This document shows positions 9,985 through 20,992 of a stretch of DNA of 37,561 bases, piece after piece. Origin of the DNA: Dysgonamonadaceae bacterium (GTDB lineage: Bacteria > Bacteroidota > Bacteroidia > Bacteroidales > Dysgonomonadaceae); assembly GCA_028696875.1 (NCBI GenBank), contig JAQVGF010000004.1:1-37561 (forward strand), given 5' to 3'. The notes under the pieces are model-generated. The model did no database searches, had not been told where the DNA came from, and saw nothing but the letters and a program-made list of their open reading frames with translations. The position numbers and the translations under genes are program-made. Each line of letters begins with the position of its first letter. Within the stretch, counting starts at the first letter, position 1.

Positions 9985-10893
9985 TTAGTAGCGTTGTTTT
10001 AATAAAATAACATCTTTTTTTACGGTCAATGTCGCGTTTCCACCAATAATCATTGGCAGGTTTGTTTTAACATGACCAACCGGAAATCCAAAACAGACCG
10101 GAAAAGAAAACTCCTTCACTGCAGAAAGTATCGACTCATACACTGTGCCATACATTTCATTGTCTTCTTCATAATCTGTAAATTGACCTATGATAAGCCC
10201 TTTGATTTTATCGAAAAATCCTGCCAATTTTAATTGATGAATCATTCTATCCACCCGATAAGGTTTTTCTCCGATATCTTCCAAAAACAAGATTCCATTT
10301 CTTGGAATCTTAACAAACTTAGATCCTAAAATTCCGGCATAAACAGAAAGGTTGCCACCAAAAATGGTTCCCGTGGCTTTTCCCTCTCGGTTTAAGTAAG
10401 GAAATTCAGATGGAATTGTGTAATTGAGTGGTTTGCCGGATATGGCAGCTTTTGTGTATAGAACCGACAAATCGGAGGGTCCTTCGTTGGAGAAATGTTC
10501 TGCCATGGGTCCGTGAATAGACATGATTCGATTAATTAAAAACGCCGATTGCAGTGCTGTAATATCACTAAAGCCAATCATCCATTTAGGGTTGTTTTTT
10601 ATTCCGTTAAAGTTTAATCTGTCAAGCAGATGAATTGCTCCATAACCACCACGTGAACAAAAAATTAATTTCACTTCCGGATCATCCATTGCAGCTTGCA
10701 AGTCATCCAGACGTTGCTTAACAAAACCACTAAAACATCCCGCTTCGCGCAGTGCATTTTCCGATGTTTTTACCTCTAACCCCCATTCTTGGAGAATAGA
10801 GATCGTGTTATTAACAAAAGTGGGAGAAATTTTTCCTGACGGAGAAACAATAACTGCTTTATCATTCAATTTTAGAAAAGGTGCCCGTATCAT
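9985..10893 (-). CDS. ldcA: LD-carboxypeptidase (MEROPS S66, LdcA-like)
   Basis: IVSPSGKI...CSRGGYGAIHLLDRLNF (nucleophile Ser), WMIGFSDITALQ, GGNLSV, LFLEDIGE. Start MIRAPFLK (10893) preferred over the ORF-track start 10971. Confidence 0.9.
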   Translation of the reverse strand: MIRAPFLKLNDKAVIVSPSGKISPTFVNNTISILQEWGLEVKTSENALREAGCFSGFVKQRLDDLQAAMDDPEVKLIFCSRGGYGAIHLLDRLNFNGIKNNPKWMIGFSDITALQSAFLINRIMSIHGPMAEHFSNEGPSDLSVLYTKAAISGKPLNYTIPSEFPYLNREGKATGTIFGGNLSVYAGILGSKFVKIPRNGILFLEDIGEKPYRVDRMIHQLKLAGFFDKIKGLIIGQFTDYEEDNEMYGTVYESILSAVKEFSFPVCFGFPVGHVKTNLPMIIGGNATLTVKKDVILLKQRY

Positions 10894-11027
10894 ACATTTA
10901 AATTTAAGCAAGAAAATGAGAAGCAATTTCGATTTTGCTCTCATTTTCAGGTTTTTCAAAAAAAACAACAAGGTTTTCTGGCAGACACTGTCAATTAATA
11001 TATTTGAGAAAATATTGCAATTAATTG

Positions 11028-13007
<1,980 letters not shown>

Positions 13008-13199
13008 TTATTGAATATAAGATTTTTATGAATTATACTTCGTTCAAAAACGAATGAACAAATATACTAAATTTCTATGATATAGGCAATAGAAATAGCA
13101 CCAATTAAGCCCTTTTTTTATATTATTGGGATATGGAGAATAGTGCATTAAATGGATTTAACGCCTAAGTAAAGAGTCCTCATTTTTTTTTCAAAAAAA

Positions 13200-13767
13200 C
13201 TAAAGCACATAATCTATTGCTGCGCAATGTGTCTTGACTTTTGAAATAAAAGAAACCACTTTTTGATGCTCCGGATGGTTTATGTATAAATTCAAATGGT
13301 TAATACTCTCAAATTCTGTCATTAAGATTAAATCATAATTCTCCGTTGATATCTCAGGATCGTTAATGTGTACTTCAATTTTCAGAAGAACAGGAATTAA
13401 CCCGTATTATTCACGTTTTTAGCTTTGCGTAGATGCAAGGCGTCGAACTCCGCTGATATGTACGCTGCCGCACGATTGTATCGTGTGGTATTGCAACCCT
13501 ATCTTAAACCACGCGAAAGATTCGCGCGGTAGCGACGTAAAGATAAAAGCGAACAATACCCAAAAATGGATATAAATATCAAAGCGTAATGAGGATACAA
13601 GTCATTGATTACTAAATGTATAGTGTTTACGTTCTTTAATTGTGATGAATAATGCGGGTTAAATGTTGCAAGTTCTCTAACTTTTCTTTCAGATAGAGTG
13701 CATTTTCTTGCTTAGAATTTCCTTTAGCAAAAGGAGCCAATTTAAATAGAACAATATGCTTAATCAT
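13200..13767 (-). pseudogene. Dabb (stress-responsive A/B barrel) domain protein gene disrupted by a MITE-like insertion
   Basis: N-terminus MIKHIVLFKLAPFAKGNSKQENALYLKEKLENLQH (13767 down to 13663) and C-terminus LIPVLLKIEVHIND...THCAAIDYVL* are split by 13397..13662; excising 262 bp gives an uninterrupted 101-aa ORF. Confidence 0.9.
13397..13662. mobile_element. MITE-like non-autonomous element, 258 bp plus TTAA on both sides
   Basis: Termini TTAA-CCCGTATTATTCA ... TGAATAATGCGGG-TTAA (16/17 match as inverted repeats including TTAA); no internal transposase ORF; inserted in a reading frame restored by precise excision. Confidence 0.85.
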
Positions 13768-13865
13768 GTTTCAAATTTATTTTTAATTCCTACAAAAATA
13801 GTGCTTTTTAGTTTTATAAATAAATAAAATACTACATTGCGATTGTATCGTGTGCAGACAATCGA

Positions 13866-13944
13866 ACATTGCGCCTCCAACCCGCATTGTCCATATTAGC
13901 AGTTTTTGTTCTTATGCACAATGCGGACTGAAGTCGCAATGTGC
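13866..13944. repeat. Two-hairpin intergenic repeat, copy 1
   Basis: ACATTGCGCCTCCAACCCGCATTGTCCAT ... GCACAATGCGGACTGAAGTCGCAATGTGC; cognate copies at 32416..32505 and 33988..34071. Confidence 0.7.
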
Positions 13945-14090
13945 TTTTGATAAACTACCCTATACTGCTACACTTTCGTGCGATTGCATTGCGTGGTTTT
14001 AATTGCATTTCTTAAAAGTTCAATCCCGAGTTAAAACATATAAATTTAACAAGATCAACGGGGCAGAATCAAAAACCATCGACACAAAAA

Positions 14091-14130
14091 AAACGTTGAG
14101 CCAAACAAAATTTGTTCAGCTCAACGTTTT
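14091..14130 (-). terminator. Rho-independent terminator hairpin downstream of rpsT
   Basis: AAACGTTGAGC...GCTCAACGTTT stem with an A-tract on + (T-tract on the minus transcript). Confidence 0.8.
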
Positions 14131-14153
14131 ATATTAAATAAACAATCTGTGTC

Positions 14154-14408
14154 TTAAGATAGTTTGCTCATATGAGCTGCTAACTTAGATTTCAAGTTGT
14201 TTGCTTTATTTTGATGAATCACATTTTTCTTCGCTAATTTATCAAGCATTGAACAAATTGAAGGATACATTGCTTGAGCTTCTTCCTTTGAAGTTAATTC
14301 GCGAAATTTGCGCACAGAGTTACGTGTTGTTCTCGAAACATATCGATTGCGCAAACGACGTGTTTTTGACTGTCTGAGTCTTTTTGCTGCTGATTGATGA
14401 TTTGCCAT
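14154..14408 (-). CDS. rpsT: 30S ribosomal protein S20
   Basis: [22 protein letters not shown]... canonical bS20. Confidence 0.97.
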   Translation of the reverse strand: MANHQSAAKRLRQSKTRRLRNRYVSRTTRNSVRKFRELTSKEEAQAMYPSICSMLDKLAKKNVIHQNKANNLKSKLAAHMSKLS

Positions 14409-14444
14409 AACGTGTAAGTAATCTGAAAATTATATAAATTTATG

Positions 14445-14516
14445 TAGCCCATAGGGGAATCGAACCCCTCTTTCAAGAATGAAAATCTTGCGTCCTAACC
14501 GATAGACGAATGGGCC
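14445..14516 (-). tRNA. tRNA-Glu (UUC)
   Basis: Reverse complement GGCCCATTCGTCTATCGGTTAGGACGCAAGATTTTCATTCTTGAAAGAGGGGTTCGATTCCCCTATGGGCTA folds as a cloverleaf; anticodon TTC; CCA not encoded. Confidence 0.95.
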
Positions 14517-14764
14517 ATTTGTGCTTTGTTTATAGTGCTAATCACTACTACTGCCTCAAATGCGGGTGCAAATATAGAACCTTTTTTTATAGTGGCAAAA
14601 CTTTCACACTATTTTCTACACTATTTTTCGTAAACATCCAAATATGGAGAGGGAGGTTTTTTGATTTCTAAAATTAATATGGGTGATTCTTTCCGTAATT
14701 GGTTTTTTTTTACTATTTTTGCGCTCCAATATAAAACGATAAACATAATAAAAACGCAATAAAG

Positions 14765-14911
14765 ATGAAAAGGACATTTCAACCATCCAACAGAAAGAGA
14801 AAAAACAAACATGGTTTTCGCACACGTATGGCTACCGCCAACGGAAGAAAAGTGTTGGCTGCACGCCGTGCAAAAGGAAGAACAAGACTAACTGTATCTG
14901 AAAAGATGTAA
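14765..14911 (+). CDS. rpmH: 50S ribosomal protein L34 (absent from the ORF track because it is short)
   Basis: Translation [48 protein letters not shown]. Confidence 0.97.
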   Translation: MKRTFQPSNRKRKNKHGFRTRMATANGRKVLAARRAKGRTRLTVSEKM

Positions 14912-14934
14912 AGCTGGAATCAATAACATTGATA

Positions 14935-14977
14935 AAATGAGCAAAAAGATAGATCGTTATCTCTTTGCTCATTTTTT
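14935..14977 (+). terminator. Rho-independent terminator after rpmH
   Basis: AAAATGAGCAAAAAGATAgatcgtTATCTCTTTGCTCATTTTTTT hairpin plus T-tract. Confidence 0.85.
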
Positions 14978-15392
14978 TATTCGGATATCTCCTATAGTCT
15001 TTACGAGAAAAGAGTAAACCATGCGTTACTCTCGTTTTTGAAACAGTCATCTCGCCTTGGCGAGACTCTTTTCATTATAAACCACAAAAGCGAGAATAAC
15101 CTGTTATACTTTGAGCCTGACGAAATGCAGTATTTATCATTTTTTTGCAGAAACTATCTATATGAAATTAAATACTTTTAAATGTAGCAATCCGTTTTTT
15201 TTATACCTTTGTTTTATCATATAAAGAAAACAACTATTTTAGCGACGTTTTTTCTTACGAATAGACATTTTATTATTGAAGAGTATTATATTAGTAAAAA
15301 TCAAAAACAAAATGAGCAATATTGGTTTTTAAAAAGATTATCTTTACGATGATTTTCCAACTTACATGACATCAATTGAATCTTAAGAACAT

Positions 15393-16076
15393 ATGAATGC
15401 AAAAAAGGCTAAAAAGAAAAATCCTATTAGAAATAGCATTATCAAAAACATATTATTAATTATTGCTACGGGCATTGCTTTGCTGATTATAACGTTGGTG
15501 TTATTGAGTGTATACACACGCTATAACAAATCAGTAGATGTGCCTCAAGTGAAAGGATTACAACTAAAAGAAGCAAAAGTTTTGCTCAAATCACAAGGAT
15601 TAAAGTTTGCGGTTGTAGACTCTCTTTACGATAAAGATGCGGTTCCGGGAGCAATTATTGAGCAAGTTCCAAGTGCAAACAGTCGCACAAAATCAGGTCG
15701 CGAGGTTTTTTTAACCATCTATTCCACAAATCCCCCGGAGTTAGCCGTTCCTGGATTGGTTGACTACTCTCATCGGCAAGCCGAAGCTTTACTTACTTCA
15801 ATGGGATTTGATCAATTAACTATTCTCGAAGTTCCTTCGGAATATAAAGGTTTGGTAAAAGCTGTTGAATATAGAGGAAAAGCATTGAAACCGGAAGAAA
15901 AAATTCCGGCGGGCTCTCCTCTCACAATTATTGTTGGAAGCGGCATCCTTTCGGATTCATTAGAGGCTGAAAGAGAATTTATTGTTCCTTCTTCTCAAAT
16001 AAAGAATGAACAATCAAATCAAAACAGAGAAAACAAATCGCAAGGAACACAAACAGTGGACGAATCGTTTTTTTAA
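15393..16076 (+). CDS. PASTA domain-containing membrane protein
   Basis: One TM segment followed by PASTA-like repeats (VDVPQVKGLQLKEAKVLLKSQGLKF..., AVPGLVDYSHRQAEALLTSMGF...); no kinase domain. Confidence 0.88.
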   Translation: MNAKKAKKKNPIRNSIIKNILLIIATGIALLIITLVLLSVYTRYNKSVDVPQVKGLQLKEAKVLLKSQGLKFAVVDSLYDKDAVPGAIIEQVPSANSRTKSGREVFLTIYSTNPPELAVPGLVDYSHRQAEALLTSMGFDQLTILEVPSEYKGLVKAVEYRGKALKPEEKIPAGSPLTIIVGSGILSDSLEAEREFIVPSSQIKNEQSNQNRENKSQGTQTVDESFF

Positions 16077-16082
16077 ATTGAA

Positions 16083-17162
16083 GTGCAAAAAGAAGAATTT
16101 AATGAAATAGACGAACTGTTGAATGATGATGATGATTTAACAGAAAATTCGGTTAACACAACTGATCAGAAGTATATACATTATGAGTTCACAGCTGATA
16201 AAGGTCAGGGTTTATTACGGGTTGATAAATTTCTGATTGACAGAATTGAAGGTGTTTCGCGCAACAAGATACAGCAAGCTGCGGAAGCCGGCTATATTTT
16301 AGTTAATGGTCATCCTGCAAAATCAAATTATAAAGTAAAGCCTTTGGATAAAATTGCGCTGGCTATGGATAAGCCACGCATCGATTTTCAAATTATACCC
16401 GAAAATATTCCTCTAAATATCGTTTACGAAGATTCTGAGTTATTGGTTATAAACAAACCTGCGGGATTGGTTGTACATCCGGGACATGGAAACTATTCCG
16501 GAACACTTATTAATGCAATTGCCTATTATTTGAAAGATATGTCGGGGTTCGAAGCAAACGACCCACGTTTAGGTCTCGTGCATCGCATAGATAAAGATAC
16601 ATCGGGCTTACTTCTTATCGCAAAAAATCCGGAAGCAAAAACATTTTTAGCCAAACAATTTTTAAATAGAACCATCAAAAGAGAATATATTGCACTTGTG
16701 TGGGGATCGGTTGCTGAAAACGAAGGTCGAATTGAAGGAAACATTGGGCGCGATCCAAGAAATCGCATGCTTATGCACGTTACAACAGAAGATAAAGGCA
16801 AAACAGCCATTACTCACTACCAAGTAGAAGAACGATTGGGCTATGTAACTCTAATAAAGTGTCAACTCGAAACAGGGCGTACACACCAAATACGTGTTCA
16901 CATGAAACACATTGGACATACCGTATTTAACGATGAGCGTTATGGAGGAAACGACATATTGCGTGGAAAAAACTCATCGAAATACAAACAATTTGTACGC
17001 AATTGCTTCAAGGAGTGTCCGCGTCAATGCTTGCATGCTCAAACGTTAGGTTTTATACATCCGGCTACAAAAAAAGAGATGATTTTTAAAAGTGAACTGC
17101 CCGATGATATGTCATCTGTAGTAAATAAATGGAGAAGCTACATGCAAAACGAAGAGATTTAA
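16083..17162 (+). CDS. rluD: RluD-type 23S rRNA pseudouridine synthase (GTG start)
   Basis: S4-like N-terminus; LGLVHRIDKDTSGLLLIAK (HRLD-type motif), GRTHQIRVH. Confidence 0.94.
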   Translation: MQKEEFNEIDELLNDDDDLTENSVNTTDQKYIHYEFTADKGQGLLRVDKFLIDRIEGVSRNKIQQAAEAGYILVNGHPAKSNYKVKPLDKIALAMDKPRIDFQIIPENIPLNIVYEDSELLVINKPAGLVVHPGHGNYSGTLINAIAYYLKDMSGFEANDPRLGLVHRIDKDTSGLLLIAKNPEAKTFLAKQFLNRTIKREYIALVWGSVAENEGRIEGNIGRDPRNRMLMHVTTEDKGKTAITHYQVEERLGYVTLIKCQLETGRTHQIRVHMKHIGHTVFNDERYGGNDILRGKNSSKYKQFVRNCFKECPRQCLHAQTLGFIHPATKKEMIFKSELPDDMSSVVNKWRSYMQNEEI

Positions 17163-17191
17163 AATAAAAGAACAAATCGCAATATAAGAAA

Positions 17192-18211
17192 GTGATGAGA
17201 AAAAAAAACATAGCTGTAGTTTGGGGAGGTTATTCTAATGAAAAAGAAGTGTCCGAAAGAAGTGCAGAAGGGATTTATAATTTTATCGATAAATCCCGAT
17301 ACAATCCCATAAAAGTATGCATTGACCGGAATGGATGGATAGTAGAGTTCGAGAACATCTTGTATGCTATCAATAAAAATGATTTTAGTTTCGATATAGA
17401 TGATAAAAAAGTAAATTTTGATTTTGCTTACATTATAATTCATGGGACACCGGGTGAAGATGGTCCGTTGCAAGGTTATTTTGATATGATTGGAATTCCT
17501 TATTCCAGTGCCGGATTATTATCTTGTGCGCTTACATTCAGCAAGTTTACTTGCAACAATTTTCTTAAAAGCTTCGGATTTAAAGTTGCCGATTCAATTT
17601 TAATACGGAAAAACGAGTTATATAACGAGAACGAAATAATTAATCGATTAAAACTTCCTATGTTTGTCAAACCAAATGTTGGGGGCTCCAGTCTGGCCAT
17701 AACAAAGGTGAAAAATCCTTCTCAGTTGCAGACAGCAATCGACGATGCATTTGAAGAAGCATCTGAAGTGTTGATTGAAAGTTTTATTGAAGGTGTGGAA
17801 GTTACATGCGGTTGTTTTACAACCGAAACCGGAAAAACTATCCTCCCAATAACTGAAATAGTTCCGCATAACGAATTTTTTGATTACGAAGCAAAATACG
17901 AAGGTCAAGTTGAAGAAATAACTCCGGCAAGGATATCGCGTGATATGACTGATTACATTCAAAATCTTACATCGGAAATATATGATCTTGTTGGAGCCAA
18001 AGGAATAGCAAGAGCCGATTTTATTATCTGCAACAACGAGCCGATATTGTTAGAATTAAACACCGTTCCCGGAATGACGGAAACAAGTTTTATTCCTCAA
18101 CAAGTTGAAGCAGCAAATTTGAATATGACAAATGTTTTGACCGATATAATTGAATACGAATATAATAAATTGGAAAATTTACGTAATAATGAGAAGCCCA
18201 AATACAGATAA
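17192..18211 (+). CDS. ddl: D-alanine--D-alanine ligase
   Basis: VVWGGYSNEKEVSERSA, KPNVGGSSLAITKV, ELNTVPGMTETSFIPQQ. Confidence 0.95.
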   Translation: MMRKKNIAVVWGGYSNEKEVSERSAEGIYNFIDKSRYNPIKVCIDRNGWIVEFENILYAINKNDFSFDIDDKKVNFDFAYIIIHGTPGEDGPLQGYFDMIGIPYSSAGLLSCALTFSKFTCNNFLKSFGFKVADSILIRKNELYNENEIINRLKLPMFVKPNVGGSSLAITKVKNPSQLQTAIDDAFEEASEVLIESFIEGVEVTCGCFTTETGKTILPITEIVPHNEFFDYEAKYEGQVEEITPARISRDMTDYIQNLTSEIYDLVGAKGIARADFIICNNEPILLELNTVPGMTETSFIPQQVEAANLNMTNVLTDIIEYEYNKLENLRNNEKPKYR

Positions 18212-19373
18212 AAAAAATAGTTTAAGAGAAACAACTTATGACGATATTCGTCCGTTTAATGACTCAGAAGTAAAGAAAGCAATAGATTCTTTGTTACGCG
18301 ACGAGCAATTTAAAAAAACTGTAGAATCAATTATTTTGCCCATTTCCTGGACAGATTTTTCGGCGGGAATGCGAAACTATGAAACTATATCAGATTTTCA
18401 GGAAAATGTTATTTACACCCTGATTTCGAAGTTTATACAAAAAAACATTGATAAACTCGAGTTGACAAATCCCGCCAATGTGGACATAAGTCAAAGTAAT
18501 ACGTACATATCAAATCATCGTGATATCATTTTGGATGCTGCTTTATTCAATATTCTTTTGCATGAAAAAGGATATCAAACTACCGAAGTGGCCATTGGCG
18601 ATAATTTACTTATTTATCCCTGGATTACGACTTTGATGAAACTAAATAGATGCTTCATTGTGAAACGAGGCGTTTCTATACGTCAAGTAATTATCGAATC
18701 AAAACATTTATCAAATTATATCCATCAAAGAGTTACCGCCGATAACCAGTCCGTATGGATTGCTCAGCGCGAAGGACGAGCAAAAGATTCAAACGATAGA
18801 ACGCAAACAAGCTTGCTAAAAATGCTCTCACTTGTGAATAGCAAAAACCCGATAGAGCCTCTAAAAGCATTAAATATGGTTCCATTGTCTGTTTCTTATG
18901 AATATGATCCGTGTGATTACCTGAAAGCCAAAGAATATCAACTCAAACGTGATTTCTCCGATTATAAAAAATCGAATGAAGATGATCTTGAGAATATGCT
19001 TACAGGCATTGTTGGATATAAAGGAAGAGTTTGTTTTAAATTAGGCAAACCTTTGAATGAAAAAATAGACTCCATAACAGATACACATAATAGAACAACT
19101 ATTTTACAAGAAGTTGCAAATCTGATTGATGAAGAAATTTTCAGAAATTATGAGTTTTATCCACATAATTATGTGGCTTATGATCTGATAAAGGATGCGG
19201 ATAAATTCACTGATAAATATACAGCGGAAGAGAAAGAAACTTTTATTGCTTACGTAGACAAACAAATTGATAAAATTGACATTCAGAATAAAGACACTGA
19301 TTTTTTGAAAGAAAAAATCATAGAAATGTATGCAAATACTTTAATCAATCACTTGTCGGTTGTACAAAATTAA
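18189..19373 (+). CDS. 1-acyl-sn-glycerol-3-phosphate acyltransferase family protein
   Basis: ISNHRDIILDAALF (HxxxxD-type motif) and WIAQREGRAKDSNDRTQ; start ATG at 18189 (MRSPNTDKK) overlaps the end of ddl. Confidence 0.85.
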   Translation: MRSPNTDKKNSLRETTYDDIRPFNDSEVKKAIDSLLRDEQFKKTVESIILPISWTDFSAGMRNYETISDFQENVIYTLISKFIQKNIDKLELTNPANVDISQSNTYISNHRDIILDAALFNILLHEKGYQTTEVAIGDNLLIYPWITTLMKLNRCFIVKRGVSIRQVIIESKHLSNYIHQRVTADNQSVWIAQREGRAKDSNDRTQTSLLKMLSLVNSKNPIEPLKALNMVPLSVSYEYDPCDYLKAKEYQLKRDFSDYKKSNEDDLENMLTGIVGYKGRVCFKLGKPLNEKIDSITDTHNRTTILQEVANLIDEEIFRNYEFYPHNYVAYDLIKDADKFTDKYTAEEKETFIAYVDKQIDKIDIQNKDTDFLKEKIIEMYANTLINHLSVVQN

Positions 19374-19391
19374 TATAATTAGCTGTTATAA

Positions 19392-19997
19392 ATGGGGAGG
19401 AAAAACATACTGTTATATTCATTTATTTTTCTGTTGCTTTTTTTTGGTTGTGATAAAGAGTCTACTCGTATTGATGATTTTTTAGTGGAATTTGCAATTG
19501 TAAAAAAGGTGGGCGATGATGTCACTTTTCGCTTGGATAACGGAACAATCTTAACTCCCGAGGGAACAACAAATTTAGAGATCGAGGATGGAAATCGAGT
19601 AATACTAAATTACACACCTTTGGAAAAAGGTGTTATAAAAGTAAATAGTGTTCGCCGAATTTTTATGGGCTCTATCAAGAAAGAAGGTTATCCGAATGAT
19701 GTAAAAACAGATCCGGTAAGAATTATTAGCGTTTGGGTTAGCGGCATCTTTTTAAACATCTCTTTTGAGGTAGATTATCACTCAAAATCGCATCGAGCCG
19801 GCTTATATAGAGATATGAGTGCTGACGAACAAACGCTTTATTTTAGCTATTCCCGCGAAGATGATCCTCTGGGAGCTCCTACCCTCTCTTATATGTCATT
19901 TAATCTGGAGAGTTTGCAAAAGAAAAACTTCACGGTTTTTATAAACACGTATGAGGGGCAAAGGAAGTTTGAGTTTGAAAAGGAGGGTGAAGAGTGA
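19392..19997 (+). CDS. NigD-like lipoprotein
   Basis: 201 aa with lipobox (LLFFGC) and an N-terminal barrel followed by a beta-rich C-terminal domain typical of Bacteroidota NigD-like proteins. Confidence 0.75.
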   Translation: MGRKNILLYSFIFLLLFFGCDKESTRIDDFLVEFAIVKKVGDDVTFRLDNGTILTPEGTTNLEIEDGNRVILNYTPLEKGVIKVNSVRRIFMGSIKKEGYPNDVKTDPVRIISVWVSGIFLNISFEVDYHSKSHRAGLYRDMSADEQTLYFSYSREDDPLGAPTLSYMSFNLESLQKKNFTVFINTYEGQRKFEFEKEGEE

Positions 19998-20935
19998 AGA
20001 GTGGTATGGGGTGTGGGGTGTGGGGTAGCCGATATGATATTGAGATTGGTAGTGAACTTTGAACTTATTGAATTACAAATGACTAATTACGAATTACGAA
20101 TGAATGATCTCGATACTCGTTACAAGAATTAAATATTGCATTATGTTCCCAAATTCCGATTTTCGATTCTTGCATTTTAAAAACCTTATTTGGATTTGGA
20201 TTTGTATTTGAGCTTAGTAACCGTGAGAATCACCTCTAAACCTAACCTTATTACCTTATTAAATGGGGAGTGAGGAGTTAAGAGTGAAGAGTGGAAAGGG
20301 GTGTGGGGTATGAGTTTTGGGGTATGGGGTAGCCGATATGATATTGAGATTGGTAGTGAACTTTGAACTTATTGAATTACAAATGACTAATTACGAATTA
20401 CGAATGAATGATCTCGATACTCGTTACAAGAATTAAATATTGCATTATGTTCCCAAATTCCGATTTTCGATTCTTGCATTTTAAAAACCTTATTTGGATT
20501 TGGATTTGTATTTGAGCTTAGTAACCGTGAGAATCACCTCTAAACCTAACCTTATTACCTTATTAAATGGGGAGTGAGGAGTTAAGAGTGAAGAGTGGAA
20601 AGGGGTGTGGGGTATGAGTTTTGGGGTATGGGGTAGCCGATATGATATTGAGATTGGTAGTGGACTTACTCCTTATTGAATTACAAATGACTAATTACCA
20701 ATTACGAATGGTAAAATGCCGCGCGTTATGTATTATGAGTCTTAAATCCCCACTATTAACCTAATTCCGATTTTCGATTTTCGATTCCCGATTCCCGATT
20801 TTCGATTCTTGCATTAAAAAAACCTTATTTGGATTTGTATTTAGAGCTTAGTAACCGTGGGAATCACCTCTAAACCTAACCTTATTACCTTATTAAATGG
20901 GGAGTGAGAAGTGAGAAGTGAGGAGTGAAAAGTTG
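19990..20935. repeat. 304-bp tandem repeat (about 3 copies, two identical) built partly from degenerate heptanucleotides
   Basis: AGCCGATATGATATTGAG recurs at 20027, 20331 and 20635 (period exactly 304); 20027..20330 and 20331..20634 read identical; third copy diverged. Confidence 0.95.
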
Positions 20936-20963
20936 ATACGTGAAATTACCGTTGATAAAAAGG

Positions 20964-20992
20964 TCATTCGTAATTCGTAATTCGTAATTAAC
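20964..20992. repeat. Heptamer array (TAATTCG)n
   Basis: TCATTCG-TAATTCG-TAATTCG-TAATTAA; inverted relative to AATTACG-AATTACG-AATG inside the 304-bp unit. Confidence 0.9.

Noticed and set aside
14294-14476. 60-aa minus ORF overlapping rpsT and tRNA-Glu
   Set aside because: Overlaps tRNA and ribosomal protein genes in the wrong frame.
19990-20935. Possible CRISPR or coding repeats in the 304-bp array
   Set aside because: No repeat/spacer alternation, and stops in the reading frames I checked; it is non-coding tandem DNA.
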